Positions 1 through 7,551 of a stretch of 12,356 nucleotides of DNA are shown one piece after another (the stretch's first letter is position 1; the number at the start of each line of letters is the position of its first letter). The notes under the pieces are model-generated. The model was not told the DNA's origin and ran no database searches. It saw only the letters and a list, made by a program, of their open reading frames with translations. The translations under genes were made by a program, and so were the position numbers. Source of the DNA: Gammaproteobacteria bacterium (GTDB lineage Bacteria; Pseudomonadota; Gammaproteobacteria; DSM-19610); NCBI GenBank assembly GCA_011371465.1, contig DRQL01000143.1, positions 1 through 12,356 of the forward strand. The letters are read 5' to 3'.

Positions 1-2
1 CC

Positions 3-1757
3 CCCGCCGGCACCGCCAACCCCATGCTGCAGAAACTGCTGGCGGCACCACTGAAATCGGGCTTGCCGCAGGTACAGGCCACCTCGGTACGACTCTACAA
101 CGGCAACAAACAATTGCTCATGCAGGCGGGAGACAGTGAGAGCGGCGACAACAGCGCGCTCAAGAATGCCGGCCCCGGACAGACTGCCGCCGCTTTCTGG
201 CTATCGGACAGGGGCAGCCGCTACTCGGTGGTGCGCCCGCTGGGAAACCAGACCGGGCGGGGCTACCTGGAGATCAGTTTTGACCCGGTTTTCAGCCTGC
301 AGCACGTGGCCGAACTGACCCACCTGCCGCTACGCATCGAGACCCTGTTCGGTGATACCCGTTTTGAATCCGAACCGTGGCCGGCACAGTCCGGCAACCT
401 GCAGGAAATCCGGTACCGGGTGCTGGACCGGAATCATGTCCCGGTCGCGAAACTGACCGCGCTGGATGATTTCTCCTCGCTGTACGACGCTACCCGACAG
501 ACCCGCAACACCATCACCGCGGCCTTTGTCGCACTGATCGGTGCGGTTTTGCTGATCGCCATCCTGCTCCTCAACCGTTTCCTGTTTCGGCCGGTGCAAA
601 CCATGACCAGTGACATGGACCGCGTTGCCAGCGGGGCAGAAGCCGATGCCCGGCTGGGCGACCGCGCACTGAAAGAGTTCCACGCCCTGGCCAATGCCTT
701 CAACCGCATGAACCAGCAGGTCCAGGACATCATCGAACGCGAACGACAGGCGTCGGAAGACATCAAGGGCAAGGTCGAACTGATCCAGGACGTGGTGGCC
801 ATGGCCGCCGAGGGCGACCTGACCGGCGAAATCATGGTGTACCGCGACCAGGACATCATTTCCGAGCTGGCCACCGGCATCCAGCAAATGCTGAACAGCC
901 TCAACTCGCTGGTAGCCCGCATCCAGCAGTCCGGTGTGCAGGTCACGTCATCGGCCACCGAAATCGCCGCGACCGCCAAACAGCAGGAAGCCACCGTCAC
1001 CGAACAGGCGGCCACCACCAACCAGATCAAGGCCACCGTGACAGAAATCACCGCCACCTCAAAAGAACTGCTCAACACCATGAACGAGGTGACCGAGGTG
1101 GCCTGGAAAACCTCCGAAGGCGCCAACGCCGGCCGCTCCTCCCTGCAGAGCATGGAAAAGACCATGCACCAGATGATGGAAGCCACGGATTCGATCGGCT
1201 CCAAACTGGCGGTGCTGAGCGAGAAAGCCGGCAACATCAACACCGTGGTCACCACCATCAACCGCGTCGCCGACCAGACCAACCTGCTGTCACTGAACGC
1301 GGCCATCGAAGCCGAGAAGGCCGGCGAATACGGCGTCGGTTTTGCCGTCGTCGCCACGGAAATCCGCCGTCTTGCCGACCAGACCGCGGTCGCCACCTGG
1401 GACATCGAACAGATGGTGAAAGAAATGCAGTCCGCGGTATCGGCCGGCGTGATGGGTATGGAGAAATTCTCGGAAGAAGTCCGCCACGGCGTCGACGATG
1501 TACGCCAGGTCGGCTCCCAGCTGGCGCACATCATCGAGCAGGTGGATACACTGATCCCGCGCTTTGAAGAGGTCAATGAAGGCATGAACTCACAGGCCCA
1601 GGGCGGCAACCAGATCCGCGACGCCATCGTTCAGCTCAGCGAATCCGCACAACAGACGGCGGACTCGCTGCGCCAGTCCAACGGCGCCATCATGCAACTG
1701 AACGAAGCGGCCAACCGGCTCCAGGAAGGCGCCTCACACTTCCGGGTCAGCTCCTGA
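3..1757 (+). CDS. wspA: WspA-type methyl-accepting chemotaxis receptor, 5'-truncated
   Basis: Membrane receptor that feeds surface or envelope signals to the kinase WspE. The frame is open to the window edge, so the true start is upstream and the ATG at 24 is internal. Counting from that Met, residues 1-160 are the end of an extracytoplasmic sensor region. A strongly hydrophobic segment at about 164-185 is the second membrane helix; the first is not in the window. A HAMP follows at 186-238, a second HAMP-like stretch around 250-300 (core AMAAEGDLTGEI), then a coiled-coil signalling domain whose hairpin tip is about 417-454. The tip reads EAEKAGEYG where most MCPs have EAARAGEQG, a wording I associate with WspA. 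It ends HFRVSS with no CheR-docking pentapeptide. It leads an operon in wspA-R order, which supports the assignment. The sensor region does not look like the four-helix domain of Pseudomonas WspA. Confidence 0.92.
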   Translation, partial: PAGTANPMLQKLLAAPLKSGLPQVQATSVRLYNGNKQLLMQAGDSESGDNSALKNAGPGQTAAAFWLSDRGSRYSVVRPLGNQTGRGYLEISFDPVFSLQHVAELTHLPLRIETLFGDTRFESEPWPAQSGNLQEIRYRVLDRNHVPVAKLTALDDFSSLYDATRQTRNTITAAFVALIGAVLLIAILLLNRFLFRPVQTMTSDMDRVASGAEADARLGDRALKEFHALANAFNRMNQQVQDIIERERQASEDIKGKVELIQDVVAMAAEGDLTGEIMVYRDQDIISELATGIQQMLNSLNSLVARIQQSGVQVTSSATEIAATAKQQEATVTEQAATTNQIKATVTEITATSKELLNTMNEVTEVAWKTSEGANAGRSSLQSMEKTMHQMMEATDSIGSKLAVLSEKAGNINTVVTTINRVADQTNLLSLNAAIEAEKAGEYGVGFAVVATEIRRLADQTAVATWDIEQMVKEMQSAVSAGVMGMEKFSEEVRHGVDDVRQVGSQLAHIIEQVDTLIPRFEEVNEGMNSQAQGGNQIRDAIVQLSESAQQTADSLRQSNGAIMQLNEAANRLQEGASHFRVSS

Positions 1758-1759
1758 GG
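1755..1759 (+). promoter_or_regulatory. Ribosome binding site of wspB
   Basis: TGAGG overlaps the wspA stop codon and lies 8 nt before the GTG at 1768. It would be 14 nt from the alternative ATG at 1774. This spacing favours the GTG start. Confidence 0.55.
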
Positions 1760-1767
1760 CGAAAACC

Positions 1768-2226
1768 GTGTTGATGCTGCTGTTTCAACTGGGGACCAGC
1801 CGCTACGCCATCCCGGTAGTGGAAGTGGTGGAAGTAACGCCGTACGTGGAACTGGAAACCATCCCGCTGGCGCCTGTCTGCGTGTGCGGCCTGTTCAACT
1901 ATCGCGGTCAGCACGTGCCGGTCATCGACCTGTGCCGGCTGATCAACGACACCCCCTGCCGCAATTCCTTTACCAGCCGCATCATCCTGGTGAACTACCC
2001 GCTGGCGGACGGCAGCCGGCGCGTGCTCGGCCTGCTCGCCGAGCGCGTTACCGAAACCGTCGACATCGACCCTGAGCACTTCACCAGCACCGGCCTGAAC
2101 ATGGAGGGTACACCCTGCCCTGGCCAGGCGGCCCGCTGCGAAACCGGACTGGTGCAGCACATCACCACCACTGAACTGCTCCCCGAGGCCATCCAGTCAC
2201 AACTGTTCCCGGCCGAGGCTGGCTAG
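1768..2226 (+). CDS. wspB: CheW-type coupling protein WspB
   Basis: A 152-residue single-domain CheW-like adaptor that should link WspA to WspE in the receptor array. The CheW fold is seen from the N-terminal strand and YAIP (residues 13-16), the central GLFNYRGQHVPVIDL stretch (41-55), and a second half with the ILVNYPLADGSRR strand (73-85). The length is normal for a CheW. The GTG start was chosen over the ATG two codons in because the ribosome binding site is better placed. It starts 10 nt after wspA and ends directly against wspC, so it is in the same transcript. It could be called a generic CheW, but position two in a wsp-ordered operon makes WspB the best name. Confidence 0.9.
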   Translation: MLMLLFQLGTSRYAIPVVEVVEVTPYVELETIPLAPVCVCGLFNYRGQHVPVIDLCRLINDTPCRNSFTSRIILVNYPLADGSRRVLGLLAERVTETVDIDPEHFTSTGLNMEGTPCPGQAARCETGLVQHITTTELLPEAIQSQLFPAEAG

Positions 2227-3495
2227 ATGTCACTGCCGGCCATTGAATCCCTGCTGAAACAGAAGATGGGCCTGCACAGTTCGACCGTGGGCTCCGGTAC
2301 CATCAGCCAGGCCGTGGAACAGCGTATGCGCGACTGCGGCATCACCGATATCAATGATTACCGCAACATCATCAGCCAGTCCGAAACCGAGTTGAACGAA
2401 CTCATCGACACGGTGGTAATCCCCGAAACCTGGTTCTACCGCGACCGCAACCCGTTTTCCGCCTTCAGTGACTGGGTGCGGCACAACTGGCAGGCCGGTG
2501 CCGCGCACACGCCGCTGCGCATTCTGAGCGTGCCCTGCTCCACCGGCGAGGAACCCTATACCCTGGCCATGTGCCTGGCCGACTGTGGATTGACCGCCGC
2601 CGATGCGCACATCGACGCAATCGATATCAGCAACACCAATATCGAACGGGCCCGCCAGGCCCGTTACGGGAATAACTCTTTCCGCGGCGGCGATCTGCGT
2701 TTCCGCGACCGCTACTTCGAGCCGGTTGATGCGCGGTTCCAGCTGAAGGACACGATCCGCCAGCGCGTACACTTTGAGCAGTCCAACCTGCTGGAGCAGG
2801 GCTTCAGCGCGGGCCGGGCACCCTACCACGTGATCTTCTGCCGCAACCTGCTGATCTATTTTGACCGCCCCACCCAGCACCAGGCCATCGACCGGCTGGA
2901 ACAGTTGCTGACCGGCGACGGCATCCTGTTCCTGGGTCACTCGGAGACCAGCCTGTTGCTGGAGCGACCCTTCGCGGCGCTGGAATTCCCACGCTGCTTC
3001 GGCTTTCGCCGCGCGGAGAAAAAAAACCGCGCAGATCACACTCCGGCACCACGCAGCAAACCGAAAACGCCGGTGGCGCGCAAACGCGACAGGCCTCCCG
3101 CGGCAACCCCGCTGCCCTTTGCTGAAGTCGAAACCGGGGAGGAACTGCAAACGGTTGACACCGAAGCCGGGCAGAACGATGTACTGTTACAGAAAGCCTT
3201 TCGGCTGGCCGACCAGGGACACCTCGACGAAGCCGCCCGTCATTGCGAGACCCTGCTGCAACGACACGCGCTACAGGCCGATACGCATTACCTGCTGGGC
3301 CTGATCCGCGAAGCAGCCGGCAATACCGCCGAGGCGGAACGCATGTTCCGCAGGACCGTGTACCTGGACCCCACGCACTACGAAGCACTTGCGCACCTCA
3401 GCGTGATCTGCCGGCGACAGGGTGACACCGGCGACGCCCGGCGTTTCCACGAGCGGGCGGCGCGGGCCCAGCGCCATAACCGGGGTACAGGCTGA
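2227..3495 (+). CDS. wspC: CheR-type receptor methyltransferase with TPR tail, WspC
   Basis: Transfers methyl groups from S-adenosylmethionine to glutamates of WspA, which raises kinase signalling. The 422 residues contain a CheR N-terminal helical domain (about 1-75, with ETWFYRD at 67-73), then the methyltransferase fold: SAM motif PCSTGEEPYTLAM (103-115), acidic D134 in AIDIS, and FCRNLLIYFDR (204-214). A basic, proline-rich linker (about 262-315) leads to two or three TPR-like helical pairs (about 316-414). A TPR tail is typical of WspC-type CheRs and fits a receptor without a C-terminal docking pentapeptide. The ATG follows the wspB stop without a gap, and GAGG at 2215-2218 is 8 nt upstream. 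An A8 tract lies at the domain-linker junction (separate entry). Confidence 0.94.
   Translation: MSLPAIESLLKQKMGLHSSTVGSGTISQAVEQRMRDCGITDINDYRNIISQSETELNELIDTVVIPETWFYRDRNPFSAFSDWVRHNWQAGAAHTPLRILSVPCSTGEEPYTLAMCLADCGLTAADAHIDAIDISNTNIERARQARYGNNSFRGGDLRFRDRYFEPVDARFQLKDTIRQRVHFEQSNLLEQGFSAGRAPYHVIFCRNLLIYFDRPTQHQAIDRLEQLLTGDGILFLGHSETSLLLERPFAALEFPRCFGFRRAEKKNRADHTPAPRSKPKTPVARKRDRPPAATPLPFAEVETGEELQTVDTEAGQNDVLLQKAFRLADQGHLDEAARHCETLLQRHALQADTHYLLGLIREAAGNTAEAERMFRRTVYLDPTHYEALAHLSVICRRQGDTGDARRFHERAARAQRHNRGTG
3019..3026 (+). repeat. A8 homopolymer tract inside wspC
   Basis: Eight consecutive A within codons AAA AAA AAC (K265, K266, N267), just after the methyltransferase domain. In frame it contains A AAA AAC, a known slippery heptamer type. 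A -1 slip would reach TGA at 3123-3125 and yield a protein without the TPR tail. Function is not shown. Confidence 0.9.
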
Positions 3496-4184
3496 TGACG
3501 GACAACCGCCGTGAGGATGCCGTAACCCTGGACGATTGCTGGAACCGCATCGGGGTCTGGAGCACGGAAAAAGCCAGCTGCCCGGAACTGCAGCGTTTTG
3601 TCCACTGCCGTAATTGCGAACGCTACTCGGCAGCCGGCCGAAAGATGCTGGAACGCCCGGTACCGGGCACCTACCGCCGGGAATGGACACGGCGCTTTAC
3701 CGATACCCGTGGCACGGACCGGGACGCAAGCCGATCGGTACTGCTGTTCCGCCTGGGCGATGAATGGCTGGCCATGGACAGCCTGTTCGTCAACGAAATC
3801 ACGCCCATGCGCACCATCCACAGCCTGCCACACAAAACCAGCACCGTGATCAAGGGACTGGTCAACATTCGCGGCGAACTGAAAATCTGTATTTCCATCG
3901 GCGCCATCCTGCAACTGGACAAGGCGCGCGAGTCCTACGTGACCGATCACGAAATCCTGGAGCGCATGATCTTTATCGAAAAGGAAGGTCAGAGTTTCGT
4001 GTTCCCCGTCAGCGAAGTGCACGGTATTTTCCACTACACCGACGGCAGCCTGCAGACCTTGCCGGCCACCGTCGCCAAATCCCGGCAGACCTATACCAGC
4101 GGGATCCTGTGCTGGAATGAACGGCACGTCGGGGTACTCGACCACGAATTACTGTTCTACGCCCTGTCCCGGAGCCTGCAGTGA
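3495..4184 (+). CDS. wspD: CheW-type coupling protein WspD with cysteine-rich N-terminus
   Basis: Second CheW-like adaptor of the Wsp array, 229 residues. The CheW domain fills about residues 80-228 (SVLLFRLGDEWLAM at 81-94, GLVNIRGELKICISI at 121-135). In front is an extension of about 75 residues with CWNRIGVW (15-22) and SCPEL, followed by HCRNCERYSAA (37-47). Its four cysteines C15, C29, C38 and C41 are spaced CX13CX8CX2C. I recall a similar extension in Pseudomonas WspD, and it distinguishes this gene from wspB. The start ATG overlaps the wspC stop by one base (TGATG), with GGGG at 3482-3485 as a possible ribosome binding site. The extension has no function I can name; metal binding is only a guess. 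Confidence 0.9.
   Translation: MTDNRREDAVTLDDCWNRIGVWSTEKASCPELQRFVHCRNCERYSAAGRKMLERPVPGTYRREWTRRFTDTRGTDRDASRSVLLFRLGDEWLAMDSLFVNEITPMRTIHSLPHKTSTVIKGLVNIRGELKICISIGAILQLDKARESYVTDHEILERMIFIEKEGQSFVFPVSEVHGIFHYTDGSLQTLPATVAKSRQTYTSGILCWNERHVGVLDHELLFYALSRSLQ
4171..4174 (+). promoter_or_regulatory. Ribosome binding site of wspE
   Basis: GGAG lies 6 nt before the GTG at 4181. With the GTGA overlap on the wspD stop it fixes this GTG as the start. Confidence 0.55.
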
Positions 4185-6487
4185 GCGACGACCTGGGCGA
4201 TTTCTCGATGCTGGAACTGTTTCGCCTGGAGGTGGACAACCAGGCGGCCATCCTCAGTGACGGCCTGCTGGCACTGGAACAGGATGCGCAGTCGGCGCAA
4301 CACCTGGAGGCACTGATGCGCGCGGCGCACTCGATCAAGGGCGCCGCGCGCATGGTCGATCTCGATGCCGGCGTCCAGCTCGCGCACGCCATGGAGGATT
4401 GTTTCGTGGCCGCGCAGCAGGGTGAACTGCAACTGGCACCCCACCAGATCGATCTGCTGCTGAAGGGTGTAGACCAGTTGATTGCCATCTCTACCGAACA
4501 GGCCGATGCGGAAGCACTGTCGACCCTTACGCAACAGATCGAAACCATCGAACAACTGGAACCTGCGGCGGAAATGACCACAGCACCGGCAACGGCAGAC
4601 AGCGGAGCCGGTGTGGAAGCACCACCGCAACCCCCGGCTGACGACCCGGTCGACCCCGACGTGCCGGTGGATGCCGCAACGCAAGACAGCGAAGCGGTCG
4701 ATGCAGGCCCCGGACCCGCTGCGGCCACCCGCAGCACACCGGCCAACGAAGCCGGCGTGCGGGTATCCTCCGAAAGCCTCAACCGACTGGTCGGCCTGGC
4801 CGGCGAGGTACAGGTTGAATCGCGCTGGCTGCACCCGTTTTCCGAAGCACTGCTGCAGATCAAGCACCGCCAGGCCGAACTCATCGGACTGCTCGACCGC
4901 CTGAACGAAAACCTTCATTCCGGCGGCAGCATCGAGTACAGCCGCACGCTCGCCAGCGAAATCCAGACCAAGGCCAACCGCTGCCGTCACCAGCTGACCG
5001 ACCGGCTGGTGGAACTGGACAGCTATGACCGGCGCATGCACAGCCTGGGCAACCGCCTGCACCAGGAAGTCATCACCAGCCGCATGCGGCCGTTCTCCGA
5101 TGTGACGCGCGGCTTCCCGCGCATGATCCGGGATGTCGCCCGGCAGCTGGGCAAACAGGTGGACTTCAGGATCGAAGGCCTGTCCACGCAGGTGGACCGC
5201 GATATCCTGGACTGCATCGAAGCGCCCCTGAACCACCTGTTACGCAATGCACTGGATCACGGCATCGAGACGGTCGAGGAACGCCGCCAGGCCGGCAAAC
5301 CCGAACAGGCAAGCCTGCGTCTGAGCGCCATGCACAGCGCCGGCATGCTGTGCATCCAGGTAGAAGACGACGGTCGCGGCATCGACCTGGAAAAACTGCG
5401 TAGCAGTATCGTCAGCAAGGGCATGGTCAACGAAAACATGGCCGCCGAGCTGAACGAAACCGAGCTGCTCGAATTCCTGTTCCTGCCCGGCTTTTCGACC
5501 CGTGACGAGGTCACCGAGATATCCGGCCGCGGCGTCGGTCTGGATGTAGTCCACAGCACGGTGCAGCAAATGCGTGGCGTGGTACGTGCCACCAGCAGCA
5601 AAGGTGCAGGCACCCGTTTTCACCTGCAACTGCCACTGACCCTGTCGGTCATCCGCGCGCTGCTGGTGGAAATCTGCGGCGAACCCTATGCCATTCCGCT
5701 GGCACGCATCGACCGCACGCTGCGACTCGATACCAGCCAGGTCGAATCCCTGGAAGGCCGCCAGTACTTCACGCTCGGCAGCCAGCACGTGGGGCTGGTA
5801 TTCGCCAGCCAGGTACTGGGTTGCAACGGCAGTGCCGAGCGCGGCGATTTCCTGCCCGTGGTCGTGCTGGGTGAACGCCTGCACCTGTCGGGACTGGTGG
5901 TCGACCGTTTCCTCGGTGAACGCAACCTGGTGGTGCATACCATCGATCCGCGCATGGGAAAAATCCAGGACATCAGCGCCGCCAGCCTGCTGGAAAACGG
6001 CGACCCCTGTCTGATCATCGACGTGGACGACATGCTGCGCTCCATCGACATCCTTATTGCCGGTGGACGCCTGAACCGCATACAGGACAAGCAGGATGGC
6101 CCCGACGTACACAGCAAACGCATCCTGGTGGTCGATGATTCGATCACGGTGCGCGAAGTCGAGCGCAACATGCTGGTATCGCGTGGTTATCACGTCGACG
6201 TCGCGGTCGATGGCATGGACGGCTGGAACGCCGTGCGCACGGAAGACTATGACCTGGTCATCAGCGACATCGACATGCCGCGCATGAACGGTTTTGAATT
6301 CGTCCGCCTGATGCGCCAGGACGAGCGCCTGGGCAAGACCCCGGTCATGATCGTGTCCTACAAGGACCGCGAGGAAGACCGGCAGCGCGGGCTGGAAGCC
6401 GGCGCAGACTATTACCTGACCAAGGGCAGCTTTCACGATGAAACCCTCATCGACGCCGTCCTCGATCTGATCGGTGCAGCGGAGTAG
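4181..6487 (+). CDS. wspE: Hybrid CheA-type histidine kinase/response regulator WspE
   Basis: Central kinase of the Wsp system: autophosphorylates on its HPt domain and passes phosphate to WspR and WspF. In 768 residues: HPt/P1 domain (about 1-105) with H50 in RAAHSIKGAAR; a low-complexity Ala/Pro/acidic linker (about 110-190) with no recognisable P2 docking domain; dimerisation helices from about 196; a GHKL ATPase with N box NHLLRNALDHG (351-361), G1 EDDGRG (395-400) and G2 SGRGVGLDVV (448-457); a CheW-like P5 domain (about 485-625); and a C-terminal receiver with acidic pair D652-D653, phosphoacceptor D696 (VISDIDMP), S726 and K728. All catalytic landmarks I can check are present, so it should be active. 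GTG start with a 4-nt GTGA overlap on wspD. The receiver probably acts as phosphate sink or second acceptor, as in other CheA-REC hybrids (inference). Confidence 0.95.
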   Translation: MSDDLGDFSMLELFRLEVDNQAAILSDGLLALEQDAQSAQHLEALMRAAHSIKGAARMVDLDAGVQLAHAMEDCFVAAQQGELQLAPHQIDLLLKGVDQLIAISTEQADAEALSTLTQQIETIEQLEPAAEMTTAPATADSGAGVEAPPQPPADDPVDPDVPVDAATQDSEAVDAGPGPAAATRSTPANEAGVRVSSESLNRLVGLAGEVQVESRWLHPFSEALLQIKHRQAELIGLLDRLNENLHSGGSIEYSRTLASEIQTKANRCRHQLTDRLVELDSYDRRMHSLGNRLHQEVITSRMRPFSDVTRGFPRMIRDVARQLGKQVDFRIEGLSTQVDRDILDCIEAPLNHLLRNALDHGIETVEERRQAGKPEQASLRLSAMHSAGMLCIQVEDDGRGIDLEKLRSSIVSKGMVNENMAAELNETELLEFLFLPGFSTRDEVTEISGRGVGLDVVHSTVQQMRGVVRATSSKGAGTRFHLQLPLTLSVIRALLVEICGEPYAIPLARIDRTLRLDTSQVESLEGRQYFTLGSQHVGLVFASQVLGCNGSAERGDFLPVVVLGERLHLSGLVVDRFLGERNLVVHTIDPRMGKIQDISAASLLENGDPCLIIDVDDMLRSIDILIAGGRLNRIQDKQDGPDVHSKRILVVDDSITVREVERNMLVSRGYHVDVAVDGMDGWNAVRTEDYDLVISDIDMPRMNGFEFVRLMRQDERLGKTPVMIVSYKDREEDRQRGLEAGADYYLTKGSFHDETLIDAVLDLIGAAE

Positions 6488-6495
6488 ACCGGTTT

Positions 6496-7551
6496 ATGTT
6501 GAAAATTGCAGTCGTGAACGACTCCCTGATGGCCGCGGAAAGTCTCAGGCGGGTGATCGAAAGCGTGGCGGAATACAAGCTGGTATGGACCGCCGGCAAC
6601 GGGGTCGAAGCCGTACAACGCTGCAGTGAACACTGCCCGGATATCATTCTGATGGACCTGATCATGCCGGAAATGGACGGTATCGAGGCCACGCGTCGCA
6701 TCAGTGCGGACTTCGACTGCGCCATCCTGGTCGTTACCTCGACGGTCAACGGACACGCCGGCAAGGTCTTTGAAGCCATGGGCGCCGGCGCCCTGGACGC
6801 GGTCAACACCCCTGTGCTCGGCGCGTCCGGCCTGGGCGAAGGCCATGATGTCCTGGTGCACAAGATCGACACCATCGCCATGCTGTTGCACAGCAAACCG
6901 TACCGGGGGAAACGCCCGGCTGCAGCGCTGCGACCGCTGTCGGACGAAGCGGGTGTGCCGCTGATCGCCATCGGCGCATCCACGGGGGGACCCTCCGCAC
7001 TGCGCGAAGTACTGCAGGCGTTGCCTCCCGAACCCGGCGTCGCGATTGCCATCGTGCAGCACGTGGACGAGCAGTTTTCCGCCGGTTTTACCGCCTGGCT
7101 CAACGAACACGCCCCGTTACCGGTCCGTCAGGCAAAGCCCGGCGACCGCTTTGCAGCCGGTGTCGCACTGGTGTGCGGACGCGAAGACCACCTGGTCCTG
7201 ACCGCCGACGGCAGCCTGGACTACACCCAGGAACCCCGTCAGCTGGCGTATCGCCCCTCGGTCGACGTTTTTTTTCACAGTCTTGCGGAACACCAATCAA
7301 ATCAAACGGTTGGCGTATTACTCACCGGCATGGGCAAAGACGGTGCCGCGGGCCTCAGGGCGCTGCGTGAGCGCGGCTGGATAACCCTTACTCAAGATCA
7401 GGAAACATGTGCCGTTTACGGTATGCCAAAAGCCGCAAAAGAGCTTGATGCAGCAAGAGAAATTCTGCCACTCGGCAAGATCGGGCCACGCCTGGCCGAG
7501 TGGGCGGAACAGGCCTCCGGCAGAGGCAGGGAAAAAACAGTAACGGGATGA
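6496..7551 (+). CDS. wspF: CheB-type receptor methylesterase WspF
   Basis: Removes methyl groups from WspA and so damps WspE-WspR signalling; loss of WspF in Pseudomonas is known to lock WspR on. It has 351 residues. An N-terminal receiver (about 1-120) carries phosphoacceptor D54 (MDLIMPEMDG). The C-terminal methylesterase domain (about 153-345) carries triad candidates S162 (IGASTGGPS), H189 (VQHVDEQF) and D282 (GMGKDGAAG). The receiver is non-consensus: the usual acidic pair reads N8-D9, and the usual lysine before the conserved proline is T105-P106. It starts 8 nt after wspE, with GGAG at 6481-6484 inside the wspE end. Its last quarter (from about 7262) is visibly more AT-rich and contains a T8 tract. 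Identification as CheB is firm; WspF follows from context. Confidence 0.94.
   Translation: MLKIAVVNDSLMAAESLRRVIESVAEYKLVWTAGNGVEAVQRCSEHCPDIILMDLIMPEMDGIEATRRISADFDCAILVVTSTVNGHAGKVFEAMGAGALDAVNTPVLGASGLGEGHDVLVHKIDTIAMLLHSKPYRGKRPAAALRPLSDEAGVPLIAIGASTGGPSALREVLQALPPEPGVAIAIVQHVDEQFSAGFTAWLNEHAPLPVRQAKPGDRFAAGVALVCGREDHLVLTADGSLDYTQEPRQLAYRPSVDVFFHSLAEHQSNQTVGVLLTGMGKDGAAGLRALRERGWITLTQDQETCAVYGMPKAAKELDAAREILPLGKIGPRLAEWAEQASGRGREKTVTG
7268..7275 (+). repeat. T8 homopolymer tract inside wspF
   Basis: Eight consecutive T encoding V258-F259-F260. A one-base gain or loss here would shift the frame before the catalytic D282 and inactivate the methylesterase. It is the longest T run I see in the window. 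Confidence 0.9.

Noticed and set aside
434..1627. 397-codon open frame on the minus strand across wspA
   Set aside because: It lies opposite a clear MCP coding region, is Ser/Arg-rich with no recognisable domain, and is typical of antisense open frames in high-GC genes.
4157..6436. Two long minus-strand open frames (4157-5236 and 5240-6436) opposite wspE
   Set aside because: The wspE frame has intact kinase and receiver motifs throughout. The antisense products are low-complexity and His/Gln/Val-rich without domains.
7500..7547. GTG at 7500 as the start of wspR
   Set aside because: It would overlap wspF by 52 nt, has no ribosome binding site, and adds an N-terminus not seen in WspR. ATG 7548 makes a clean ATGA overlap.
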